Shown: positions 1-7,936 of the stretch, in pieces
How the letters are laid out: each line of letters begins with the position of its first letter
Numbering within the stretch: the first letter of the stretch is position 1
Notes under the pieces: model-generated
The model's database searches: none
Told to the model about the DNA's origin: nothing
Seen by the model: the letters and a program-made list of their open reading frames with translations, nothing else
Position numbers and translations under genes: made by a program
DNA from: Bacteroidaceae bacterium
GTDB lineage: Bacteria > Bacteroidota > Bacteroidia > Bacteroidales > Bacteroidaceae
Reading direction: 5' to 3'
Length of the DNA: 26,602 nt
NCBI GenBank assembly: GCA_016302435.1
Contig: JAEDNQ010000009.1
Coordinates: forward strand, 1-26,602

Positions 1-91
1 AACTGTTTCAGCTGTAGGGGTTGTCTCTTCTGGCTGAACTGTTTCAGCTGTAGGGGTTGTCTCTTCTGGCTGAACTGTTTCAGCTGTAGGG
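1..91. repeat. 36-bp in-frame tandem repeat inside the partial gene
   Basis: The blocks 1-36 and 37-72 are identical, and 73-91 repeats the first 19 bases again. The array reaches the window edge, so the copy number is unknown. The unit is a multiple of three and encodes 12 residues, so copy-number change would alter protein length without breaking the frame. Confidence 0.95.
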
Positions 92-117
92 ATGATATTT
101 TCGTTGTTATTTTCCAT
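1..117 (-). CDS. N-terminal fragment of a repeat-rich protein, cut by the window edge
   Basis: An ATG at 117 on the minus strand opens a frame that stays open to the left edge (39 codons). After a short polar start (MENNNENII) the protein consists of a 12-residue repeat, PTAETVQPEETT, twice in full and once in part. It is rich in Glu, Thr and Pro and is probably disordered. The start overlaps the end of the sugar kinase gene by 11 bp, which supports translational coupling and argues that the ATG is real. The rest of the protein lies outside the window, so no function can be given. Low-complexity acidic N-termini of this sort precede folded domains in several Bacteroidetes proteins, but nothing visible here identifies the domain. 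Confidence 0.75.
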   Translation of the reverse strand, partial: MENNNENIIPTAETVQPEETTPTAETVQPEETTPTAETV

Positions 118-1030
118 AATTCTTTGCGTATTCTTTACTTATTGAATTGTTTAGGCTTTGGCATACCTCGGTGGCGAAGTTTTGTCCATGGGCGATGATG
201 CGCTCCCACTGTTGTTCTGTGACTTCGGCGAGATTGTCGTTTGTGATGTTTTCGGTCATGAGACCATAGATGATGCCTGCATTGAAGTTGTCTCCTGCAC
301 CTATGGTTGACACTGTCTGTATCTTCTTCACAGGGAAGAGGCGTGAGCACTGTGGAGAGAAGAGTTGGATGTCACCGTCGGCATCGGTGCAGAGCATGTA
401 TTTGCAGTAGAAGGACACTTCGCGCTTGTAGGCTTGGGCTGGGTCGCTTGTCTTGAACATGTTGTAGAAGTCTTCGGTAGATCCGCGCACGATGCTGGCG
501 TACTCGAAGTTTTCGAGGATGGTGGCGTAGAGTTTGATGGCTTCCGAGCTATGTGTGGAGCGGAAGTTGATGTCGTAGTATATCATTGCCTTGCGGCTCT
601 GTGCGTAGTCAAGAAACTCCTTGACGCGTGAGCGCAGCACGGGGTTGAGAACGAAGTAAGAACCCATCATGATGATGTCGTCTTTGTTGACTTCTGGCCA
701 TTCGACATCGAGTCGGGCGTTGGGGTAATCTTTGTAGAAGAGGTATTCGGCGTCGTTGCGCTCGTTGAGGTATGCGAGGGATATGGCTGTGCGTCCGTCA
801 TCGTATATGCAGACATGGCTGTTGTCGATGCCGTTGTCGGTCATGAAGTTTTTGATGATGTGGCCTATCTTGTCGTTGCCTGTTTCGGTTATCATGGTGA
901 CGGGCAGGCCGAGGCGACCTAACGATATGATGCCATTGAAGGTGGAGCCTCCTGGCACGGCTGCTGTTGGCTGTTCGTTTTTGAATATTATGTCAAGGAT
1001 TGTCTCCCCTATTCCTATTATCTTTCGCAT
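107..1030 (-). CDS. PfkB/ribokinase-family carbohydrate kinase
   Basis: This is a cytoplasmic sugar kinase of the PfkB family, about 307 residues from the chosen start, a usual length. The glycine-rich N-terminal motif GGSTFN is present. The C-terminal PfkB signature GAGDNFNAG lies near residues 244-252, with Asp247 as the expected catalytic base. The frame continues up to an ATG at 1072, but family homology begins at MRKIIGIGETILD, so I chose the ATG at 1030 (the ATG at 1036 is equally possible). The exact sugar cannot be read from the sequence; fructokinase-like activity is a reasonable guess. It lies 107 bp after the M16 peptidase gene and overlaps the next gene by 11 bp, so it is probably in an operon with both. 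Confidence 0.9.
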   Translation of the reverse strand: MRKIIGIGETILDIIFKNEQPTAAVPGGSTFNGIISLGRLGLPVTMITETGNDKIGHIIKNFMTDNGIDNSHVCIYDDGRTAISLAYLNERNDAEYLFYKDYPNARLDVEWPEVNKDDIIMMGSYFVLNPVLRSRVKEFLDYAQSRKAMIYYDINFRSTHSSEAIKLYATILENFEYASIVRGSTEDFYNMFKTSDPAQAYKREVSFYCKYMLCTDADGDIQLFSPQCSRLFPVKKIQTVSTIGAGDNFNAGIIYGLMTENITNDNLAEVTEQQWERIIAHGQNFATEVCQSLNNSISKEYAKNYGK

Positions 1031-1137
1031 ACGCATTATGTTTATTCGTTTTGATGACTCAGTTGGGGTCATGTGAGGTTGTGACGTGTGGTGATGTAGT
1101 GTGTTTCTTCCGAAGGTCTCTTAACATGAATGGTGTA

Positions 1138-2373
1138 TCATCTGAATATCAGTGTGGTGAGTCCTTTAGGGTCGAATATCTCTTGTGCCACTTCTTGCAG
1201 GATGGCTGGTGTGAGTTGCTCTATATGCTGGAAGGTGTCTTCCATGCCTTCGAACTTGTTGTAGTGGAGGAAGGACTTGGCGGTGTCGAGGGCGTAGTTC
1301 TCGAAGTTGTCGCAGGCTACTCCTATCTGGCCTTTTATTTGCTTGATGGCAGCTTTCAGTTCTCTCTCGCTGAGGGGACACTGCATGAGGCGGTCGAGTT
1401 CGCGTCGCAGGAGTTTGAGGCAGCGGTTAACATCGTCTGTGTCGCATCCGAAATAGATGGCCCAAGTAGAGGTGTCAGTATAGTTTGTGAGCGAACTCTC
1501 TACGGTGTAGACCAGTCCGCTGTGCTCGCGCAGAGCTATGTTGAGACGTGAGTTCATGCCTGGACCTCCCAAGATGTTGTTGAGGAAGTAGAGTGCTATG
1601 CGTTTCTTGTCTTTTGACCCGTAAGCGGCGCGTCCTACCATGACGTGTGCCTGATGTGTGCCTCTTTCCTCTATGTGTGTGCCCAGTATGGGTGATGGCG
1701 TTTCGGCCAGCTGTGGGATGGCTATGTCCCTGCCTGACGGGACTATGTTGGAAATGAGTCGTCCCACTACCCTCTTCACCTTGTCGAAGTCGAGGGCTCC
1801 GAAGAGGAAGAAGACCATCTTGTCGGGACGGTAGAGCCGGCTTGTGAATCGAAGGGCGTCTTCGGTAGTGAATCGTCGCACGTTGTCTGCTGTGCCGAGG
1901 ATGTCGTGGCCAAGGGTGCGTCCGTTGTAGATGAGATTCTCAAAATGGTCGAAGATGAGCTCTGCTGGGCTGTCGTTGTAGCATTCTATCTCGTCGGCTA
2001 TGACTTCGCTCTCTTTGTCTATCTCGTGTTGAGGAAATGTGCTGTTGAAGACGATGTCGAAGATGAGTTCGGCTGCTCTCTCAAAGTGCTCTCTCATGAA
2101 GGCTGAGTAGACGACTGTCTCTTCCTTGTTGGTATAGGCATTGAGGTCTCCGCCTACGGCTTCCATCCTGTTGATGATGTGCCATGCCTTGCGCTTGTGT
2201 GTGCCCTTGAACATGAGATGCTCGCAGAAATGTGCCATGCCTTCTTCCCCACTCTCTTCGTCTCTTGTGCCTGCATCTATGCTGATGCCGCAGTATGCCA
2301 CTTCTGTGGGAGAAGTGACGTGGATGAGGCGGAGTCCGTTGTCGTATTGATATGTCTTTGCTTGTTCTTTCAT
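1138..2373 (-). CDS. M16-family zinc metallopeptidase (processing-peptidase-like)
   Basis: This 411-residue protein has the size of two M16 half-domains, as in the YmxG/mitochondrial-processing-peptidase-like group. The inverted zinc motif HFCEH lies at residues 48-52, and the third zinc ligand is a Glu near 128, spaced 76 residues from the last His. The protease is therefore predicted to be active. No signal peptide is visible, so it is probably cytoplasmic. A GTG codon lies directly upstream, but the ATG at 2373 (MKEQAKTYQ) is the likelier start. It sits downstream of the two chromate-transporter genes and upstream of the sugar kinase on the same strand. The substrate is unknown. Confidence 0.93.
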   Translation of the reverse strand: MKEQAKTYQYDNGLRLIHVTSPTEVAYCGISIDAGTRDEESGEEGMAHFCEHLMFKGTHKRKAWHIINRMEAVGGDLNAYTNKEETVVYSAFMREHFERAAELIFDIVFNSTFPQHEIDKESEVIADEIECYNDSPAELIFDHFENLIYNGRTLGHDILGTADNVRRFTTEDALRFTSRLYRPDKMVFFLFGALDFDKVKRVVGRLISNIVPSGRDIAIPQLAETPSPILGTHIEERGTHQAHVMVGRAAYGSKDKKRIALYFLNNILGGPGMNSRLNIALREHSGLVYTVESSLTNYTDTSTWAIYFGCDTDDVNRCLKLLRRELDRLMQCPLSERELKAAIKQIKGQIGVACDNFENYALDTAKSFLHYNKFEGMEDTFQHIEQLTPAILQEVAQEIFDPKGLTTLIFR

Positions 2374-2382
2374 CACGTGTGG

Positions 2383-2438
2383 GGGCTATGCTTCTTTTGT
2401 GTGGCTGTGGAGGGCTATGCTTCTTTCGTGTGGCTGTG
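2383..2438. repeat. Two tandem 27-bp direct repeats upstream of the M16 gene
   Basis: Bases 2383-2409 and 2412-2438 match at 26 of 27 positions with a 29-bp period. They occupy about half of the 111-bp gap between the second chromate-transporter gene and the M16 gene. No function is evident; slippage duplication is the simplest explanation. Confidence 0.85.
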
Positions 2439-2484
2439 TATCTATGTTCTGTACCTCTCTGTTGCTTGATAGTCAGGCGGTATG

Positions 2485-3057
2485 TCAATAAATCAGCAGG
2501 CCTGCAAGTCCGCAGAGGAGTATGATGGCAATGGGACTTATCTTGTATAGTCTTGTGCCTATGAATGTCAGTAGGAATATGATTATGCTGACAGTGAAGA
2601 CGAAGGGCGACTCCGATGGGTCGCCAAAGTTTTCCTTCGACATGAGCATGATGGCTGCAGCGGCTAAGAGTCCGACGATGACGGGGCGGAGTGTGGAGAA
2701 GATGTCGTTGACGGCTGTTGACTTGCTGTGCTTGAGCAGGAACTTGCTTATGCTCACCATCAGTATAAATGGCAGCCAGATGACACTTATAGATGCCAGT
2801 ATGGCTCCGAGGACGGCGAGCCACGTGGGGTAGCCAGCATGTATGACGGCTGTATATCCTGTATATGTGGCACAGTTGATGCCGATAGGACCTGGAGTGG
2901 ACTGGCTTATGGCCACGATGTCTGTGAACTCGTTGACGGTCATCCAGTGGTGCTTGTTGACGACTTCGTCTTGTATGAGCGTGAGCATGGCATAGCCACC
3001 ACCGAAGTTGAATATGCCTATTTTGGAGAAGACGAGGAATAGCTGAAGAAAAATCAT
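2485..3057 (-). CDS. Chromate transporter family (CHR) half-size subunit, second of a pair
   Basis: This 190-residue hydrophobic membrane protein has several predicted transmembrane segments. It carries the CHR family hallmarks: an N-terminal FGGGYAM motif near residue 18 and QSTPGPIGIN near residues 52-61. It is a short-chain (single-domain) CHR protein. Such proteins are usually encoded as adjacent pairs that work together, which fits the paralogue 40 bp upstream. The family is named for chromate efflux, but the natural substrate in anaerobic gut or oral bacteria is not established, so resistance to chromate should not be assumed. Confidence 0.92.
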   Translation of the reverse strand: MIFLQLFLVFSKIGIFNFGGGYAMLTLIQDEVVNKHHWMTVNEFTDIVAISQSTPGPIGINCATYTGYTAVIHAGYPTWLAVLGAILASISVIWLPFILMVSISKFLLKHSKSTAVNDIFSTLRPVIVGLLAAAAIMLMSKENFGDPSESPFVFTVSIIIFLLTFIGTRLYKISPIAIILLCGLAGLLIY

Positions 3058-3097
3058 CGTGAAAGATATATGGTAGGTTCAATTCTTTTTTTCCATG

Positions 3098-3634
3098 TCA
3101 CTTATGGACAAACTTCCCGTAAAGGTAGCCTCCGATGCCTCCTGCAAGGATGCAGAAGATAGGGGATATGCCTACACATGCTATGAGCAGGGCTGTTGCT
3201 ACGGGTAGCCACCAGTTCTTCTTGTTCAGTTTGGCTTTTCGTGCCATGCTGATGCAGGGCGTGAGGATCAGGGCTACCACACAGGGGCGTATGCCCATAA
3301 AGATCTTCTCCACGTAGACATTGTCTTTAAATGTCTGGAAAAAGATGGCTATGAGCAGGATGGCTATGATGGAGGGTACGGCTGTGGCGAGTGCGCCTAC
3401 TATGCCGCCTTTCACTCCTTTGAGTTTCCATCCTATATGTGATGCCATGTCTATGGCAAAGAGTCCTGGTGTGCTCTGGGCGACAACCAGTGTGTCCATA
3501 AACTCTTCGCGGGTCAACCATTGTTTCTTGTCCACCACTTCTTTCTCCATCATCTGTATCATGGCGTAGCCGCCACCGATGGTGAAGCTGCCTATCTTGG
3601 CAAAGGTGAGAAACATCTCTGTGTATACACTCAT
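3098..3634 (-). CDS. Chromate transporter family (CHR) half-size subunit, first of a pair
   Basis: This 178-residue integral membrane protein is paralogous to the next gene. It has GGGYAM near residue 20 and AQSTPGLFAID near residues 52-62, followed by alternating hydrophobic segments and a basic loop (ARKAKLNKKN). It probably forms a heterodimer with the 190-residue partner encoded 40 bp downstream; in known short-chain CHR pairs the two halves have opposite membrane topology. This looks like the first gene of the minus-strand unit CHR-CHR-M16-kinase. No clear TAnnTTTG promoter was found upstream, although the gap contains the palindromic repeats at 3772-3854. Confidence 0.92.
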   Translation of the reverse strand: MSVYTEMFLTFAKIGSFTIGGGYAMIQMMEKEVVDKKQWLTREEFMDTLVVAQSTPGLFAIDMASHIGWKLKGVKGGIVGALATAVPSIIAILLIAIFFQTFKDNVYVEKIFMGIRPCVVALILTPCISMARKAKLNKKNWWLPVATALLIACVGISPIFCILAGGIGGYLYGKFVHK

Positions 3635-3771
3635 GTAGCGAGGTGTGGGGGTTGAAAAAGTAGTTTGTTGATGAGTAGAATGATGTGCAGGGTGGGGAAG
3701 GGACGCTGCTGGATGAAGACAATATATGTAGGTCTGTAGCTTCCCTCGTGGGGTACAAAAGGGAGTAAATC

Positions 3772-3854
3772 GTAAACCGGTTGTTTACGTGTCGTAAACC
3801 GGTTGTTTACGATGTGTAAACAACCGGTTTATGCTCTGTAAACAGCCAGTTCCC
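3772..3854. repeat. Array of four 17-bp partly palindromic repeats, 22-bp period
   Basis: The unit GTAAACCGGTTGTTTAC occurs identically at 3772-3788 and 3794-3810. Its reverse complement occurs with one mismatch at 3816-3832, and a degraded inverted copy lies at 3838-3854. Starts are spaced exactly 22 bp (about two helical turns). Copies two and three can form a near-perfect 17-bp hairpin with a 5-nt loop. The array starts 15 bp beyond the purL stop and lies about 140 bp upstream of the first CHR gene. It could act as a purL terminator, as operators for the CHR operon, or simply be a genomic repeat family. There is no clean poly-T tract. Confidence 0.9.
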
Positions 3855-3868
3855 TATATAGGGGTGGA

Positions 3869-6800
3869 TTACTTGGTCTTTTCCTCAATCCACTTGCGGG
3901 CGTTGACGAATGCTTCAATCCATGGAGTGACTTCGTCCTTCTTGCGGTCAGCAGGGTAGTGGGCCTGTTGCCATGGGAAGATGGCTCGTTCGAGGTGAGG
4001 CATCATGGCGAGGTGTCGTCCATCGTTGGAGGCTATACCTGCCACGTCGTATGTTGAGCCGTTAGGGTTGGCTGGATATCCTGAGTAGTTGTACTTGGCT
4101 ACAATATTGTATTCAGCTTCTGCCTTTGGCAAGCGGAAGTTGCCTTCTCCGTGAGCTACCCAGATGCCAAGTTTGCTGCCGCTCAGCGAACCGAACATGA
4201 CAGACTTGTTCTCTGGTATCTGCAGGGTGACGAACTCGCTCTCGAACTTGTGGCTGACATTGTGCAGCATCTGTGCGTAGTCCTTGGCATTGGTGACAGC
4301 GTGGTCGTTGTTGATGAGGCCAAGCTCTACCATGAGCTGGCATCCGTTGCATATACCAAGGGAGAGTGTGTCCTTGCGTGCATAGAAGGCATCGAGGGCT
4401 GCCTTGGCTTTAGGATTGAAAAGGAAGGCTCCTGCCCATCCCTTGGCGCTGCCGAGTACGTCTGAGTTGGAGAATCCTCCGCAGAAGACGATCATGTTGA
4501 TGTCTTCGAGTGTCTCGCGTCCGCTGACGAGGTCGGTCATCATGACATCCTTGACGTCGAAGCCTGCCAGATAGAGTGAGTAGGCCATCTCGCGCTCGCC
4601 GTTGGTGCCCTTCTCACGGATGATGGCTGCTTTGATGCCTGTGCGCTCACGACGGTCGGCACTGATGCCATATTGTGCGAGAGTGCCTGTGAAGGCTGAT
4701 GGGAAGAGGTGTTCGAGTGGTTGGTTCTTGTAGTTGGTGAATCGCTCCTTTGCCATGCCATTGAATGACTGCTTGGTGTCGAGGCGATACGATGCGTCGT
4801 ACCAGATGTCGCGTAGCTTGTCAATGTCGAATCGGCGTGTTCTGCCGTCTTTCTTCACTACGACTTCGCGCTCGCTGATGGGGTGTCCTATCTCCACATA
4901 GCCTACTCCTGCCTTGTCGAGTATCTTCTCTACGTCGCTCTTGTCGGAGTTCTTCACCTGGATGATAACACCAGGATTCTCTGCGAAGAGCAGCTTGACG
5001 GGGTCTTTCTCGTTGATGCTGTTGAGGTCTGTGGCTATACCGCCTTGCTTGTTGGCGAAGCACATCTCGAGAAGGGTAGTGATGAGACCTCCTGCGCTGA
5101 TGTCGTGTCCTGCAAGGATGAGTTCCTCGTTGACGAGGGACTGGATGGCCATGAAGGCGTCGCGGAAGTATTCTGGGTTCTTGACTGTGGGCACATCGCT
5201 GCCTACCTTGCCAAGAGTCTGGGCGAAGGCTGAACCTCCGAGCTTGAGTGTGTCGAAGGAGAAGTCGATATGGAGTAGGGTAGTGTCTTCGTCGTTTACG
5301 AGCACAGGGCTTACTACTTTGCGCACGTCTGATACCTCGCCGCCAGAAGAGACGATGACGGTGCCTGGTGAGACTATCTTGCTTCCGTCTGGGTACTTCT
5401 GTGTCATGGAGAGGGAGTCTTTGCCTGTTGGCACATTGATCTGGAGGGCGCAGCAGAAGTCGCTGAGGGCTTCTACGCCACGGTAGAGGCGTGCGTCTTC
5501 TCCCTTCTGTGAGCGGCAAGGCCACATCCAGTTGGCTGAGAGACTTACGGAGTCAAGGCCGTCGGCGAGTGGTGCCCAAACGAGGTTGGTCAATGACTCT
5601 GCCACAGCGAGGACTGAGCCTGCTGCAGGGTCGGCAAGGCCTGCCTGAGGAGCATGGCCGATGGCTGTGGCTATACCCTTGTTGCCACGGTAGTCGAGGG
5701 CTACAGCACCGCAGTCGCTGAGTGGAAGCTGTATTTCGCCCTGACACTGCTGGCGTGCCACTTTGCCTGTGACGGAGCGGTCTACCTTGTTGGTCAACCA
5801 GTCTTTGCATGCTACAGCTTCGAGACGGAGCACATTCTCAAGGTACTGCTCTATGTCGTTGTATGAGTATGTGGCATTTTCGTATGTGCGGACGACTGTC
5901 TCGTCGCGCATGTAGGTCTTAGGAGAGTGGCCGAACATCTGGGCTACGTCGAGGTCGAATGGTCGTACACCGTCGCCCTGCTGGAAGGCGAAGTGGGCGT
6001 CTCCAGTACATTCGCCTACCACGTATAGTGGTGCACGTTCGCGCTCTGCTATCTGGCGCACATGGTCGATGTGCTTCTCATCGATGAGGAGTCCCATTCG
6101 CTCCTGGCTCTCGTTGGCGATGATTTCCTTGCTGGAGAGGGTTTTGTCGCCGATGGGGAGTTTTGTCATGTCGATGAGTCCGCCACACTCTTCCACAAGT
6201 TCGGAGAGACAGTTGACGTGGCCTGCAGAACCGTGGTCGTGTATGCTGACAACTGGGTTGACATCTTCCTCGCAGAGGGCGCGGACGAGGTTGTTGGCAC
6301 GTTTCTGCATCTCTGGGTTGGCGCGCTGCACTGCGTTGAGTTCGATGCCTGATGAATAGCGGCCCGTATCTACAGATGAAACAGAGCCTCCACCGAGACC
6401 GATGCGGTAGTTGTCACCGCCGACGACAACGACCTTGTTGCCCTTTTCTGGTGTGCCTTTCAGACAGTCGCGCTTGGTGCCGTAGCCTACACCTCCTGCC
6501 AGCATGATGACCTTGTCGTAGCCATACTGCTCCTTGACCTTCTCTCCATCGGAAGTGGTCTGTGTTTCCTCATGTTCGAAAGTGAGCACTGAGCCGCAGA
6601 TGAGTGGCTGGCCGAACTTGTTGCCGAAGTCGCTGGCTCCGTTGGAAGCCTTGATGAGTATCTGCTCTGGTGTCTGGTAGAGCCACTTGCGGATGGGCAG
6701 TACCTCCTCCCAAGGGCGGATGTCGCCTTCTTTGTCAGAGGCTGTCCATTTGGGGTAGCTGTGAGGTTGGCTGGGTGCTACACCGTTGCGTGGGTAGCTT

Positions 6801-7669
6801 GTCATGTATACGGCTGTACCTGCTATAGGCCAGCTGCCTACACCACCGCCCATACGGTCGCGTATCTCTCCTCCTGTACCAGTAGAGGCACCGTTGAAGG
6901 GTTCTACAGTAGTGGGGAAGTTGTGTGTCTCTGCCTTGAGCGAGATGATTGATTCAATGTCTTTGATTTGGAAATAGTCGCTTGTTGAGTGGTCGGCTGG
7001 AGCGAATTGCTCAACGACAGGACCTTGGCTGAATGCCACATTGTCCTTGTAAGCTGAGAGAATCTTGTTGGGATTCTCCTGAGTGGTCTTTTTAATCATC
7101 TGGAAGAGTGAACTTTCCTTCTCTTCGCCATCGATGATGAATGTGCCGCCGAAAATCTTGTGGCGGCAGTGCTCAGAGTTAATCTGGGCGAAACCGAACA
7201 CCTCTGAGTCTGTGAGTTTCCTGTTGAGTTGTGACTCAACCTTGTGGAGATACTCTATCTCCTCTGGTGAGAGGGCGAGACCTTCCTGCTCGTTGTACTC
7301 CTCGAGATTGTCTATGTGGAGGATTGGAGCTGGCTCGATGTTGACAGTGAAGATGTTCTGGTCAAGTCCCTTGTACATGCGCTGGAGCATGGGATCATGC
7401 TCTGCGTCTTCACTCTCAACGGGGAAATACTCCTCAATACGCTGGACACCTTTGATAGCCATGTTTTGAGTGATTTCCACGGCATTGGTGCTCCATGGGG
7501 TAATCATCTCTCGGCGTGGACCTACAAAGAATCCTTTCAGGTTTTCTTCGCACTCTTGCTTTGCTTCTCCGTAGAGCCAGCAAAGTTCATTTGTCTCTTC
7601 TGATGTCAGTGCGTGATCAACTTGAGTAGCTATCACGCTTTGCGCTGGTGTTCTAAAAAAATAAATCAT
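3869..7669 (-). CDS. purL: Phosphoribosylformylglycinamidine synthase, large single-chain form
   Basis: PurL catalyses the fourth step of purine synthesis, converting FGAR, glutamine and ATP to FGAM in the cytoplasm. The 1266-residue chain is the large form. An N-terminal PurS-like region comes first, then the AIRS-type synthase domains with NSEHCRHKIF at 164-173 and the ATP-site stretch HNFPTTVEPF. A C-terminal class I glutaminase follows, with GICNG nucleophile Cys1107 and the His1225/Glu1227 pair in MPHLER. All key residues are intact. The start is an ATG at 7669, about 27 bp downstream of a TAnnTTTG box. The gene appears monocistronic and is divergent from ychF. Separate purQ and purS genes would not be needed. 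Confidence 0.98.
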   Translation of the reverse strand: MIYFFRTPAQSVIATQVDHALTSEETNELCWLYGEAKQECEENLKGFFVGPRREMITPWSTNAVEITQNMAIKGVQRIEEYFPVESEDAEHDPMLQRMYKGLDQNIFTVNIEPAPILHIDNLEEYNEQEGLALSPEEIEYLHKVESQLNRKLTDSEVFGFAQINSEHCRHKIFGGTFIIDGEEKESSLFQMIKKTTQENPNKILSAYKDNVAFSQGPVVEQFAPADHSTSDYFQIKDIESIISLKAETHNFPTTVEPFNGASTGTGGEIRDRMGGGVGSWPIAGTAVYMTSYPRNGVAPSQPHSYPKWTASDKEGDIRPWEEVLPIRKWLYQTPEQILIKASNGASDFGNKFGQPLICGSVLTFEHEETQTTSDGEKVKEQYGYDKVIMLAGGVGYGTKRDCLKGTPEKGNKVVVVGGDNYRIGLGGGSVSSVDTGRYSSGIELNAVQRANPEMQKRANNLVRALCEEDVNPVVSIHDHGSAGHVNCLSELVEECGGLIDMTKLPIGDKTLSSKEIIANESQERMGLLIDEKHIDHVRQIAERERAPLYVVGECTGDAHFAFQQGDGVRPFDLDVAQMFGHSPKTYMRDETVVRTYENATYSYNDIEQYLENVLRLEAVACKDWLTNKVDRSVTGKVARQQCQGEIQLPLSDCGAVALDYRGNKGIATAIGHAPQAGLADPAAGSVLAVAESLTNLVWAPLADGLDSVSLSANWMWPCRSQKGEDARLYRGVEALSDFCCALQINVPTGKDSLSMTQKYPDGSKIVSPGTVIVSSGGEVSDVRKVVSPVLVNDEDTTLLHIDFSFDTLKLGGSAFAQTLGKVGSDVPTVKNPEYFRDAFMAIQSLVNEELILAGHDISAGGLITTLLEMCFANKQGGIATDLNSINEKDPVKLLFAENPGVIIQVKNSDKSDVEKILDKAGVGYVEIGHPISEREVVVKKDGRTRRFDIDKLRDIWYDASYRLDTKQSFNGMAKERFTNYKNQPLEHLFPSAFTGTLAQYGISADRRERTGIKAAIIREKGTNGEREMAYSLYLAGFDVKDVMMTDLVSGRETLEDINMIVFCGGFSNSDVLGSAKGWAGAFLFNPKAKAALDAFYARKDTLSLGICNGCQLMVELGLINNDHAVTNAKDYAQMLHNVSHKFESEFVTLQIPENKSVMFGSLSGSKLGIWVAHGEGNFRLPKAEAEYNIVAKYNYSGYPANPNGSTYDVAGIASNDGRHLAMMPHLERAIFPWQQAHYPADRKKDEVTPWIEAFVNARKWIEEKTK

Positions 7670-7695
7670 AACTATTTAATTGTACAATTATGATG

Positions 7696-7703
7696 CAAAG
7701 GTA
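7696..7703 (-). promoter_or_regulatory. Putative -7 box for purL
   Basis: The minus strand reads TACCTTTG, matching the Bacteroidetes -7 consensus TAnnTTTG, 26 bp upstream of the purL ATG. No good TTTG -33 element is seen at the usual 19-21 bp spacing, so this is a half-supported promoter. No purine riboswitch is visible in the short leader. Confidence 0.5.
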
Positions 7704-7841
7704 CACATTTTTATCTTAACAGCTCATACAATCGCATTGTAACTTTAAAGAAATAAATCAAAATAGGACTCTTTGTCGTTGTTTTTATGGGCACTTGACA
7801 CATTTATATGGCTAAATACCTTTCTTTTGTTGGCAAATCAC

Positions 7842-7849
7842 TAACTTTG
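7842..7849 (+). promoter_or_regulatory. Putative -7 box for ychF-lgt
   Basis: TAACTTTG fits TAnnTTTG and lies about 90 bp upstream of the ychF ATG. The nearest TTTG upstream is only 12 bp away, so the -33 element is weak or absent. The rest of the 267-bp purL/ychF gap is AT-rich with no other feature seen. Confidence 0.5.
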
Positions 7850-7936
7850 CATCAAATTTAATTTATTATCCATTTGCTTTCCACCTTGCTGAGCTAAAAG
7901 CGGGGTGGGGAGCTGTGTAAACAGAAAAAAGATTAT

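Noticed and set aside
2081..3082. 333-codon minus-strand frame across the M16 and CHR genes
   Set aside because: It is an alternate frame of two well-supported genes with an abnormal His/Arg/Gln-rich composition.
3772..3854. CRISPR array
   Set aside because: The units are 17 bp with 5-bp spacers and mixed orientation, and there are no cas genes; this is not a CRISPR layout.
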